In this document: piece after piece, positions 1 through 10,400 of the stretch | How positions within the stretch are numbered: the first letter of the stretch is position 1 | How the letters are laid out: each line of letters begins with the position of its first letter | Origin: Lepidodermella squamata | Taxonomy: Eukaryota; Gastrotricha | Reading direction: 5' to 3' | DNA length: 25,995 bases | NCBI GenBank assembly: GCA_047495785.1 | Contig: JBLDXI010000131.1 | Location: forward strand, 1-25,995 | Program-made: the position numbers and the translations under genes | The notes under the pieces: generated by a model | Database searches by the model: none | Seen by the model: only the letters and a program-made list of their open reading frames with translations | Told to the model about the DNA's origin: nothing

Positions 1-1726
1 ATGTTTCAAAGAAGTTATCTGGCTTCTTGAGGAACAACACAATGATTAGTAGAGTAGAAACGGAAAAGGCTCCAAAAGCTCCAGAAGAGAACAGAACCTT
101 CAGAATACAAATCTCTCCACTGTCTGAACCTAGGACGAAACTTATAGAAGCGGCATTACTCGCGATGAGAGCAAGCAATAGACCGAGTTTGAAGATTATC
201 TGTTTCCTCATCTCACTCTTTCGGCAACTTGACCGATGAATGATGATAGCTACCAGGAAATAGGTAAGGATTTGAACCAGACTGAAAGCTGCAGCAGTAC
301 ATTGGATGAAAGATACAAACTGACTTGGAGCATCGAGTTTCTTCACAAATGTTGGCGGAAAAGCTATCGGTGGTTTGCCAGACTGAGTCGCCCAGGGTAT
401 CTTATCAACCAATTGGACTAAGGAGTAACTTCCAGGGTCGAAATAGTCTCGAATAGGATCGTGGTTCACCAAAGCTAGAACTTCATACTTTTTCGCTTCT
501 TCAGACCATCGAACAATCGATTGAGGCTCGTCATCTGGCTCTAATCGCCTCGACCACTTCTGAAGACCGACTCGAATTCCTACCGGCTCTAATTCGGCTG
601 TTGTTTGATTCGCGATGCTCGAAACCAGCTCCGGGTAAGTTGCGTAATCACTCAAGGTCATATTGAGATCTTGGAGGTTCTCCTCAGTTTCATAAAGTGC
701 AAGTATCGTATTCATCATCCCATCGTGGCATGAATCCCTTATGGCGAAGTCCTGTGACATGCTAGCATTACGCCCATATCTTGCCCTGATCATTGCTTCG
801 AATCGGTCTTTATCGTAACCAAGGCTGGTCTTCCCGTAATTTTGATGCGCAAACATGTATTGCGATATCATGAAGGTGTATTTCAGCTGTTCGATGAGCA
901 TATCCCGAGTGCAGCCTTTGATTAGATTTGGGAGAACCCCATCTGGGTAAAACATGATGCTAGTTGTGGTTAGGAATACATAACGACTCCCCGTTAGGCC
1001 TTCCAAGTACGAAACGCAAAAGAATCGAATAACAAGCTCCATTGTCGAGGTTTCAATAGCGATAACTCTTAAATCACTTCTCAGTATCGACTGGATAACA
1101 CTTGGGTCGAAATCAGTTACAGCATTGATCCAAGGAACTGCCACTCCATTAGCTTGGAGTAAGTTCTGGAGTTCAACGGCACCCTTATAGTCTCGAAAGC
1201 TTGACGCGGTTGTTAGGATGGCGATCCGATCCCATTGTCCAACTTGCTTGATGAAGACCAACCTCGAAAATATGATGACGTCCGTTGTAGCCCTGATGTG
1301 ATATAGATTTGGGTACATGACCCTATCCCCGGCCATCGCAGAACAAGCCAGTCCGAAATTGTTGATATTCAAGTACTGAAAGGTCGCAGCAGCTCTTTGG
1401 CATCCAGTTGAGTAGTAGGGCCCTACAATGATAGGAGCAGCTGTCTTTTCGTAGTTCCTCAGAAAGTTCGCGATCAATCTAAGAGCGATCAAAGAGTTGG
1501 GGCCCTCGTCTAGGAATACTGGGTTGATATGATAATTCGGTAGGAAGTCAGAGCGGTTATTCGCCACATCAACTGCAACCTTCATTGCAGCCTCACATAG
1601 TTTGCCATCTCTAGGCTCGTTACCAGTGTAAGTTATCAAAGCAAGAACTGATAAATCCTTCGCTTTTCTCAACGCACTAACTGCGAGTGGGAATTGTACC
1701 AACACAAAAATGCTGATGTAATTCAT
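1..1726 (-). pseudogene. Duplicate, truncated copy of the GABA-B-like GPCR gene (codons 1-575)
   Basis: This is the reverse complement of 17301-19026. It begins with the same ATG (1726-1724) and is open to the window edge, so it carries the signal peptide, the whole Venus-flytrap domain and TM1-TM3 of the receptor at 17301-19700. It is cut in the loop after TM3. No sequence difference from the intact gene was found. It is probably not a real gene copy: it belongs to the left arm, which I interpret as a fold-back assembly product whose outer end is simply where the supporting read ended. Confidence 0.85.
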
Positions 1727-2373
1727 TTTATAATCTATGCTTTATGCGAGATATCCTGTCAGACTGAGCGAGAGCACGCATCTTAAACATCGATCACTTG
1801 TTTGCCCCGGAAATGTCACGTTCACGAGCATAAGTCACGGTTAAATTCGTCTGGGTGTGAGATTGCCGTTGCCAACAAGCACCGACAACATGGAACCGTA
1901 CAAACGATCGATCGATAGCGTGGGTATTCAAAACTCGAAGCTTGTGAACAGTTGGAAGAGCTAGTTACCGAAAAACATAGACGTTCCATTTGATTCATTT
2001 CTGTTTATTCTGAGCCAATCCCAGTCCTCATTCCCATGAAGACTTCAAAGTAACTCGGTTTTGACGTAATGAAATCTCAGAAAAGTGAAAGTCGGAAAGT
2101 GGAGATTAACACCTGAAGAGACCGAGGGAAGAGGGAAACCTATTCAAGTCGCTAGAGCATTTTCATGTTGATTACTAATTACTAGTACCTTGCCTAGTGC
2201 TAAGCTAATAATTTGTACTGCGCGGGGTTACGAAAATCCGTGAATCGCTTTTGTAATTAGTATTATTAGAATTTCAAAGCGAAGTAACCTGCTCTAATCA
2301 TCCCTAATGGCAATTGATTGGCTTTACACCTTATGGTGCCTTATGATCAGCAATTCACCTCACTCTCAAGAAA
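1727..2373. promoter_or_regulatory. Duplicate copy of the divergent promoter region
   Basis: This is the inverted copy of 16654-17300, between the start codons of the duplicated GPCR (leftward) and cyclase (rightward). It contains no gene. See the right-arm entry for sequence content. Confidence 0.5.
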
Positions 2374-5300
2374 ATGCTCATCGCAATTTTCCTTATCGCC
2401 TGCCGCGCGGTTTCGGTGCACACTCAACTGTTCAAACTGGATGAAGTTTTTCGTATTGCCATCATCCTGGAAGATTTCACGCCTAACGGCACGGCTTGGC
2501 TGATAAATTCAAATGAGACGGTTTGCCATTTTATTTCCTACAACTGAATTGTTCTGCAACTATTTTCTATAGGCTGAGTCTGTGGCGAATCTCGCCATTT
2601 CGGCTGAAAACCGCCAGAACACATTGTTCAGGCTAAATCGAGCGAGAAACATAACTGGGGTACCGGCAAACAAGCACGCTAACATTACGTTCCAATACAT
2701 CAGGTCAGCAAAAGCTGAACGCATGATGGACGCAACCATGGACCCGAAAATTGCGGAGAAAAGTCGTTTGATCGCTATACTCGACACGGCTCGATGTACG
2801 GCTCAGCGGTGCAAGGAGCTGGGTGAACTAATCGAAATTTTACCCAGCTACGTCCTCACCTTATCCGCGTGCTGTTTCCCAGGAACCGGGGCGTACGTCT
2901 CTCAGAAGAAGCCGAAAGTTTCGTTTGATAAGGAAGGGGATGAGGAAAAAGAGGACGATGATGATTTCGACGATGACATTCCTGTAAGACTAACATCCTT
3001 TCCAAGATTAATCTTCAATGGCTTGGAACCTCATTCGACCGTTAATTTTGCCCTGCAGCTGTCAAAACGCTACAACTGGAGGCGATTTCACTTCGTTTTG
3101 ACCCCGAACTGGCCGGCTGCTGATAAGTTTTTCGAAGATCTGAACTCGTACTTCAAGTCGAGGAAGTCGGACTTGGTCATGACAAAATCGTTCCTCTGCA
3201 CAGTCCGCTTAGCCCAGCTGCAAGTTTGCAGCCGCAATAATCAAGTCAGAAGATTGATTCTTTTGAAAGCTACCGTGACCTTTCTTTTGCTCGAGAGTGA
3301 GAGTGATATCTTTGAATTTTCACGGGAATTGAAATCGATTGCGGACAATGACATAGTGCTGGCGAATGGGAAAGCCTTGTTCGTTATTTCCTGGACTGGT
3401 ACAGTCAATACCCTTATCGAACCTTTAATCAAGGATGGTCTGGAAGGTCTGATGATTCTTCGCCAAAAGCGGATGCTATTCGATAACTTCAGAGTAAACA
3501 AACCTCAATTTAATTGATTTTTTCTCATTTTTTAAAAATATTTACAGATAATCAGAAGTCGTGGTATACCAAGTGCTGGTATGGGTACCCAGTTCTACAC
3601 GGATATAAGGGTCCTAGCAAAGGCGGTTGATATCTATGTCAATAACCAAGCTCAACTCCGTAACTTCGCGACGATATTCTGCGGCTCGAGGTTTACATGT
3701 AAGTATAAAGTTCTAATCAGCCCTAATAGCCTTGAAGTTTCGATATTTTCAGTCAGAGAATCACCTGAACCCTTCGTGCAGTTCGGCAACGATTGCGAAA
3801 AGGACGTCATCGCTCTTGAGGCATTCAACCTACAGTATAGTGGAGAAAACGGGCAGATGTCTTTCATCAAGGTTTTCGAGTCGTTTGGCCGGACTCTGAA
3901 CATGACGGAACTACCCCGCTGGATCGGCTCAGGTTTTCAAAGGCCTGAAGAGAATGAGTGTGAACTCGAAGGTAGTGGATCGGGCTGTCCCATCTCACTG
4001 AGAACAATTCTACCACCAGCAATCTCTGGCTCGGCTGTTATTTTAATCATTGTCCTAGCCGTGACAATTATCACGTTTCGCTACTCGCGAAAACAGCGTC
4101 GTTTGAAGGAAACCACGCGGAATGCTGTTCTAGCTGCCTTCAGCGAGTTGGAGTTCTTGAAAGCTGAAAAGGAAGATTGCGACTCAAGGGCTCAAAGTTC
4201 TCAAATTGGTTCTCGGCCGAGCTCAGCCGTAGGATCAGAGAACAAGGAATCCACTACGATTGCTGTGATCGACCCAAATGGTAACCGCCTATCCCATACA
4301 GGCCTGATACCACATTCCCAGGATATGCTGACAGCTGGGAAGATAGTTGGGGCTAAGTTTCGAGGCGATAACGTTCTTGTGACTCTACTGAGCAAGTACA
4401 CGTGCCAAACGGACGATTCTCTGATACAAGAACTGGTTCAACTGAGAGAATTGCGGCACGACAATGTTAACCCATTCATCGGAATTATACCAGATGCGTA
4501 TCGGGTCTGTGCGCTGTACGATTTCTGCGCCAAAGGAACCCTAGCGCAAGTTCTAGCTCGAAAAACTCTCCAACTTAACAGGCTGTTCAAGGTCTCTTTC
4601 GTCAACGACATTGCATCTGTGAGTTTCGAATGCCACTGGTTCAATTTTCAATTTTTTTCTAAGTAGGGGATGGCTTATCTTCATCAATCGGCTGTCGGTT
4701 CGCACGGCGACCTCACCTCAGAAAACGTATTGGTCGACGCTCGCTGGTTCTGTAAAATCAGCAATATACCGATTACATCGCTTCGTTACGTTGAAATGGA
4801 TGAATTCGGCATACAACGACCCCTTGGTTTCGTCCCTCAACATCTGAATGCCACCGCCTACCGCGCAAATCCCTTGATTGCTGATCTCAAAGCTGCCTAT
4901 GATTCAATGCCGCCTCAAGGAAACTACTGGACCGCGCCAGAGCTACTTAAAATTCCTGAAATTCTACGACCACCGCGAGGCACTCAGAAAGCTGATGTCT
5001 ACTCGTTTGGAATTATTGTTTTCGAGGTGCTGACACGACTGATGCCATATAGCCAGTACAACCTGCCGGAAAAGGTTATTCTATCGCGAATTAGAGCTGG
5101 ATCTTACCCGCCTTTCCGACCATACTGCCCGCCTGAAACCTTGCCTGGCGACGTGAGCGATCTCATGGAACTCGCTCGAAATTGCTGGGATGAAGTCTCA
5201 GCGTTTCGGCCAGGCTTCTCAGCAATTGTTCGAATTTTGCAGAAGGTTAGCCATGGAAAGTAAGTTGAATCCATTTTTCGTGGAATACTAGCTCAAAATT

Positions 5301-6109
5301 CTCGAATTTTAGGGAAATATCAGCAGTTCTGGTTGATGAAATGATTGCAACTATGGAGAGCTATGCCGAAAACCTCACACATCTCGTGAGAGTTGGCCGA
5401 GGAACAAAAGCGATCTGAAGATTTGTTGAGCAAAATGCTACCACGATCGATCATTGACGAGCTGAAAAGCGGCCGAGTGGTTGTACCAGAATTTTTTGAT
5501 TCAGTCACGGTCTATTTCTCCGACATTGTGGGCTTCACGAATCTAGCTGCCGAGTCTTCCGCCCTGGATATTGTCAATTTTCTGAACGATCTGTACAGCG
5601 AATTCGACCAGGTTATCGATTTATACAACGTTTACAAAGTCGAAACGATTGGCGATGCCTACATGGTGGCGAGTGGTCTGCCTATCAGGTATAAGACGCA
5701 TGTTGCCGAAATCGCGACTATGGCTCTCGAAATGATGAGTCGAGTTACAACGTTCAAAATACGCCATCGGCCTGAAAAGTTCTTGCAGCTTCGCATCGGA
5801 ATCCATACTGGATCTGTTGTAGCTGGGATAGTAGGTCTCAAGATGCCTAGATACTGCTTGTTCGGAGATACGGTGAATTACGCGTCTAGGATGGAGAGCT
5901 CTGGCCTAGCCCTCAGGATTCATGTCAGTCCTGAGGCTAAAAGAGCTCTGGATGCGATCGGTGGGTTCAAATTCGAGCGAAGAGGCTTGGTATCAATGAA
6001 GGGGAAGGGACAGATTGAGACTTACCATCTGGTTGGTAAGGAAGGGTTTTACAAGCCTCTTCCAGACTTGAGCTTCGCTGCTTCATTGGAAGAGCACGAA
6101 TTCAAATGA
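2374..6109 (+). pseudogene. Duplicate receptor guanylyl cyclase gene, frameshifted by the barcode-like insert
   Basis: Exons lie at 2374-2520, 2573-3493, 3548-3698, 3753-4618, 4667-5259 and 5313-6109, with the same splice sites as the right-arm gene (16653-12904). The copy is identical except at 5377-5392. There, 30 bp are replaced by 16 bp, which shifts the frame and brings a stop at 5416-5418, just before the catalytic domain. Past the lesion the catalytic domain is open and undamaged, with the FSDIVGF and GDAYM motifs intact, which is unlike a naturally decaying pseudogene. The lesion sequence matches a PacBio barcode, so I treat this gene as an assembly artefact and the right-arm copy as the true one. 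Confidence 0.85.
5377..5392 (+). other. 16-bp block identical to PacBio barcode bc1003 (untrimmed sequencing barcode)
   Basis: The block reads ACACATCTCGTGAGAG, followed by T and then the cyclase sequence. In the right arm the equivalent place holds 30 bp of coding sequence (13621-13650, minus strand) for the helix before the cyclase domain. The 16-mer has no similarity to that sequence. It has exactly the length of a PacBio Sequel sample barcode, and from memory its sequence equals bc1003. A barcode followed by insert is the orientation expected at the start of a read. It deletes ten codons, adds non-genomic bases and shifts the frame. That the bases differ is seen directly; the barcode identity is recalled and was not searched. 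Confidence 0.9.
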
Positions 6110-6241
6110 TTGAAACAGCAAATTATAATTTATTCTCGTCACTGGAATTATTTTGAAACATTCACGAATCGTCAGTCTCTTACACTAAAAGGAAATCACC
6201 TGGTTTCTAGTCTTTATCACACATTGTTAGAGAAAACTGTG

Positions 6242-7477
6242 CTAATCAGTTAGATAAACATGTTTGGCGCTTAACTGTAGAGTGCGTTTGTCGAAAAGTG
6301 AGGCGCATTGTCTTTTGGTTTTCTCAAGGTGTTCATCCAGCTTCACCATCAATTCATCCATACGACTTGTGAAGCGATCAATCTCATCCTCGAAACCGCC
6401 TGAGAACACAAGTAAAAACAGAAATTCAAATGAAATGGCTCTCACTCTACCTTCTTCCGTGTACAAGAATCTCTTGTCGATATTTAAGGCTGGGGGCCGC
6501 TTTGGCTTCATTCCAAGAGTTTTCATAACTTTATCAATCATGAACTGGATAACTGCTCTTTCGGCCTCTTGAGCTTTTGTATCCATCACAGCATCGGCAT
6601 ACGCGTACACAATGAAGGCGATCAAGAAATTAGTCAAAATAATTGTGACCAGGCAAGAGTAGAACAAAAAGAAAGCAGGACCCAAAGCTGGGTAGTACCG
6701 CCTCAGGCTAGTGTAATCAAAAACACCCATTTGCATACTGAGACAGGTTTCAAGAGAGGAGACGAAGGTCGAGTATGGCTGAAGGGTGTTTCCAAACGCC
6801 AGAAATCCCAACTGAGCGAAGGCTAGGAACAGCGTCATGAAAACGTACGTGAAATTCTTCAAAACAGGCTGTGCTAGGGTTAGGGTATGCAACATCAGCA
6901 TGATGTGATGGTCGAATCTCAACAAGCGAATAAATCGAAGTGTCCCAACTGAGACGATGACTGCGGCAAACACCGAGACCATGAAGTCGTAGACAATTAT
7001 CAAGTCCATGTTTGTGTAGGAATTGATTCGGTTTTTGAAGCCGCCGGCTACATGTTTGAAGGCGAAATAGCGAGCTGCAAACATCCCAGCCCAGACCAGG
7101 CACGAGAGGAGATGGGCGAAATCGACGACTAACCAACCATCTCTCCAGTATTCAAGCTTCTTTTTCCGAGCTTTGATGCATTCTCGGATGAAGAGTACGA
7201 GAACAACGAGGAGGCAAACAAGCTGGACAGCGAGGTTCACCATTTCACCTGGGGTACTGTATGACTGCATCCTGAAAAAAGAAATCGATGATAAAGGAAA
7301 ATATTTAACCGGGCATTCTCACTTGAGGATGTAAAAGTACGGATAAAGGACAATGCCACCCGTCGGAGGAATCTCTAGTATGGTCTGGCTGACAGCGAAA
7401 ATACTTCGACTTGGATTGTATAGATTGAATTCCAAAAACAAGCCCCGCGTCTTCTCATCAAGCCAGCGACTGCTCTT
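6242..7477 (-). pseudogene. Duplicate 3' fragment of the polycystin-1-like gene
   Basis: This is the inverted copy of 11536-12771. The exon parts are 7477-7323, 7271-6451 and 6399-6242, encoding the end of the extracellular TOP (polycystin) domain, the last five membrane spans with the pore region, and the C-terminal coiled coil. It has no start of its own: at 7477 it runs into the fold-back junction in mid-exon. It is almost certainly part of the artefactual arm rather than a separate gene. Confidence 0.85.
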
Positions 7478-7485
7478 TATTGGGC
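7470..7485. other. Fold-back junction between left arm and loop (break at 7477/7478)
   Basis: Up to 7477 the sequence is the reverse complement of polycystin exon sequence ending at 11536. From 7478 it becomes plus-strand polycystin coding sequence of a different, more N-terminal part of the same gene. The breakpoint lies inside coding sequence on both sides and has no intron boundary, long repeat or inserted filler. The result is two truncated polycystin fragments head to head. Confidence 0.9.
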
Positions 7486-10400
7486 GCCCTACAAGCAGTT
7501 CCAGCCCAGAGTATCTCCACGGACTTTCAACGGCTGATCCTTAAGGCTTTGGCTCCATCCGTCACTATTTTGTCAAACTACTCGAAAGACATCACTATCG
7601 ATCCGAATGATATGGACTCAGCTGCCAGTGCTTGCGTCAATGCGATGGGAAAGCTATCAGAGGTTATGGAATTTTCCAGAAAATTTGTTGAGCCGGCTAA
7701 CCCTCTCCTAACGACAACCACCTTATCGCCCAGTGATGATCCTTACTGGTCTCCCAAGACAACAACGATCTCTCCTAACGCTAGGCAACTAATGATTGAT
7801 CTTCAGGCCCTTCGTGAGGTATGTTTCCAGTACGGTCTTTTGTTTATCATTGTGTTTACCCTATTGTTAATGCCAGAAAATCATGATGGTAGTCCTTGCT
7901 GGAAAGGGCGTACAAGAGAGTAGATCTGTGATTGGTGGTTCATCCTCGAAAATGTGTCTTTCAGCAGATTTTGTCGGAAATCTTGCCAACGGTGAGTTTC
8001 AAGCCAGGGTCTATGAATCCGGCCTAATCTAATCTTGCATTTCAGCTAAACTAGCAAGTGGTAGCGATGAAGACTGTGGAGCGTTCCAGCTGGGCGATTC
8101 ATCGGCCATGTTTGGGCCTACAATCAGGGAGGGCTTGAAGAAGATTGGAGCTAACCCGAACAATACCGAACTTTTTAATGCCGCTATTATCAAGCTCAAG
8201 GTCGCTTCAGATTCCGGAAATGCCTATTCGAGTCTTCAAAACAGCGAGACGCCTCTCAATTCGATGATCCAGTCGTTGGTGATGGTCGACGAGGACGGCA
8301 ACGAAGTCAGAGTGAAAAATTTGCCATACTACATGGAGATTATGGTGGAGTCTAAGAATGCCGACCCTCCAAAATCGATACTAACAGTGGCCCCTGGTTT
8401 AGACCTGTCTCGCATTATGAAACCCATCAATCTCCCCGTTACTAAAAATTCAGCCGTCTTCCTCACTGTAGATCAAATATTGAACATTTCAACGACTGAA
8501 TTTGCTGTAAATGCAAGCTGTAACGTTACCAAGGACAAGAACTGTAAGGATCCGTATGGGAATGTCACAGCGGCGTTTGGCTCGAAAAACATTACCATAA
8601 GCGAACTGAATGCTACATCTGACGAAGTTGTATTCTTTGTATTCGTGAATCGCGATGGTTTTTTCCCGAAGGAATCGACTGTTTTACCTAATCTTGGTTG
8701 TTTGCTGCCCCGATCAAGGGTCGAAGAAGAATTGTGGGCTATAAGGTATCCTGAAGGCACAACTGGCAGTTTGACCACAACGGCTGCCTCAGGATCAACA
8801 ACGTCTGGCGCCTCAACTTCAGGAATCCTCAGCACGACCCATTCTCTGTCTATGACTACAACAGCGTCTGTGAATGTAACAGTGCCGCCTTCGCAACAGA
8901 AGGACGATGGTTCAGCCAGCTCTTCGAAGAAACAATGCAAGAAAAACCCTGCTTTACCTTCGAACACGTGCTTCTTCGGAAATGAGGCCATGAATATCAA
9001 GTAAGTGAAGTTTTGTCTTCGTGGATCATTGAACAGTGTAATTGATTTACGTTTAGAAATGATACGATGAAGCTATACGTCGGCATCAGAGCGATTCCTA
9101 TGCGAGAGTTTAGGAAACTTCTTCAGAAGCTGCATTCGGAAATTCAATCTGGATTGAACGAAACTATCATCATAAACCGTACCATGTCGTCACTGATCAA
9201 CCAAACCGCTACTGCTTTGATTAGGTACAATTCTTACGCAGCAACTTGCAACTTTTGGGACGCAGACATCAGTGATTGGTCCACAGATGGTTGCTATGTT
9301 GGTCCCCTAACCACGGCCGGGGGTTACCCGAGCCTAACTCAGTGCTTCTGTAACCATCTCACGACGTTCGGGTCCAACTTCAATGTCCCAATGAACACTT
9401 TCAATCCCAGCGATTCAGCTTTCACACGGCTTGATCAGAACCCTGTTTGTTTCACCTTCGGCATTTGCATTTTCATGCTGTATTTCACCGTGCTGATATG
9501 GGCGAGGAAGCAAGATAAAGAAGACGAGAGAATGTGGGGCACCTTACCGCTTATCGATAATGACCCAAGAGATCGTTATGCTTACGAACTCACAATTTGG
9601 ACCGGTAAAAGGAATGGAGCCGGCACAACTGCTAGGGTGACATTCATTCTGACGGGCGATGAAGGAGAAAGCGGGCCCAAGTTACTGGATGGCATCGAAC
9701 GGCCTATTTTGAAACGGGGTCAAGTCGATTCCTTCCTAATGACTGTTCCTCGTTCGTTGGGGAAGCTGTATCAGCTTCACATTTGGCATGATAACTCCGG
9801 CAAGCATCCTGGCTGGTATTTCTCACGAATGATGGTACATGACTTGCAGCGGAACCAACAGTACTTTTTCATCTGCGACCGATGGCTGGCTGTTGAGGAA
9901 GACGATGGTATGATAGAAAGGACACTTTCGATCGCTGACAAACAACAGCTCATCCAGTTCGAACGCGTTTTCATGACCAAGTCTCAACGCAGTCTCAGCG
10001 ACGGTCACATGTGGATTTCAGTTTTCAGCCGACCACCAAGATCCGCCTTCACTAGAACCCAGCGTCTTACTTGCTGCCTATCAGTCCTATACTGCACCAT
10101 GCTAGCAAATATCATGTTTTTCGGTATTAGCAGAGATGGTCCGGATGCAGCCCGTGTTGATATCGGACCTCTGAGTATCAGCAGCCAGAAAATTATGATC
10201 AGCGTAATTTCAGCTCTCATCGTCATGCCGGTAAATCTGGTGATTGTGCAGCTATTCCGGTTGAGCAAGAGAAAGTTGAGCACTAGCGAGAAGGAAGTTG
10301 AAGAGATCAAACGGAAAATCATGCAGAATCACGATAATGCTTTAAATAATTTTAACAAGAAACAGTCGCTCAGTGGTCAGCCAAGCACCGCTTCCCAAGT

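Larger units (their letters stand above)
1..7477 (-). repeat. Left arm of giant inverted repeat (reverse complement of 11536-19026)
   Basis: Position x in this arm pairs with 19027-x up to 5376 and with 19013-x from 5393 onward. The correspondence starts at base 1, since the first 22 bases are the reverse complement of the stretch ending at 19026, and it stops at 7477/11536. Every translated frame I compared is identical between arms, and introns and intergenic DNA match as well. The only difference found is the 16-for-30-bp replacement at 5377-5392. Identity over coding and non-coding DNA alike implies either a very recent duplication or an assembly product. The barcode-like block favours the latter. 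Confidence 0.97.

Noticed and set aside
3699-3752. Uninterrupted reading through this stretch (and through its mirror 15275-15328, and 12563-12613)
   Set aside because: All are multiples of three without stops, so translation reads through. However, they begin with GT (gtaagt in the cyclase) and end with AG after a pyrimidine stretch, are 51-54 bp like neighbouring introns, and their removal restores better family similarity. I treat them as introns.
2374-6109. Cyclase copy as a naturally decaying pseudogene
   Set aside because: The only lesion is a 16-bp block matching a sequencing barcode. Exons, introns and flanks are otherwise identical to the intact copy, which is not how natural decay looks.
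6242-7923. Two divergent polycystin genes sharing a promoter at about 7478
   Set aside because: Both fragments stop in mid-exon at the same fold-back junction with no intergenic DNA between them. They are pieces of one gene brought together artificially.
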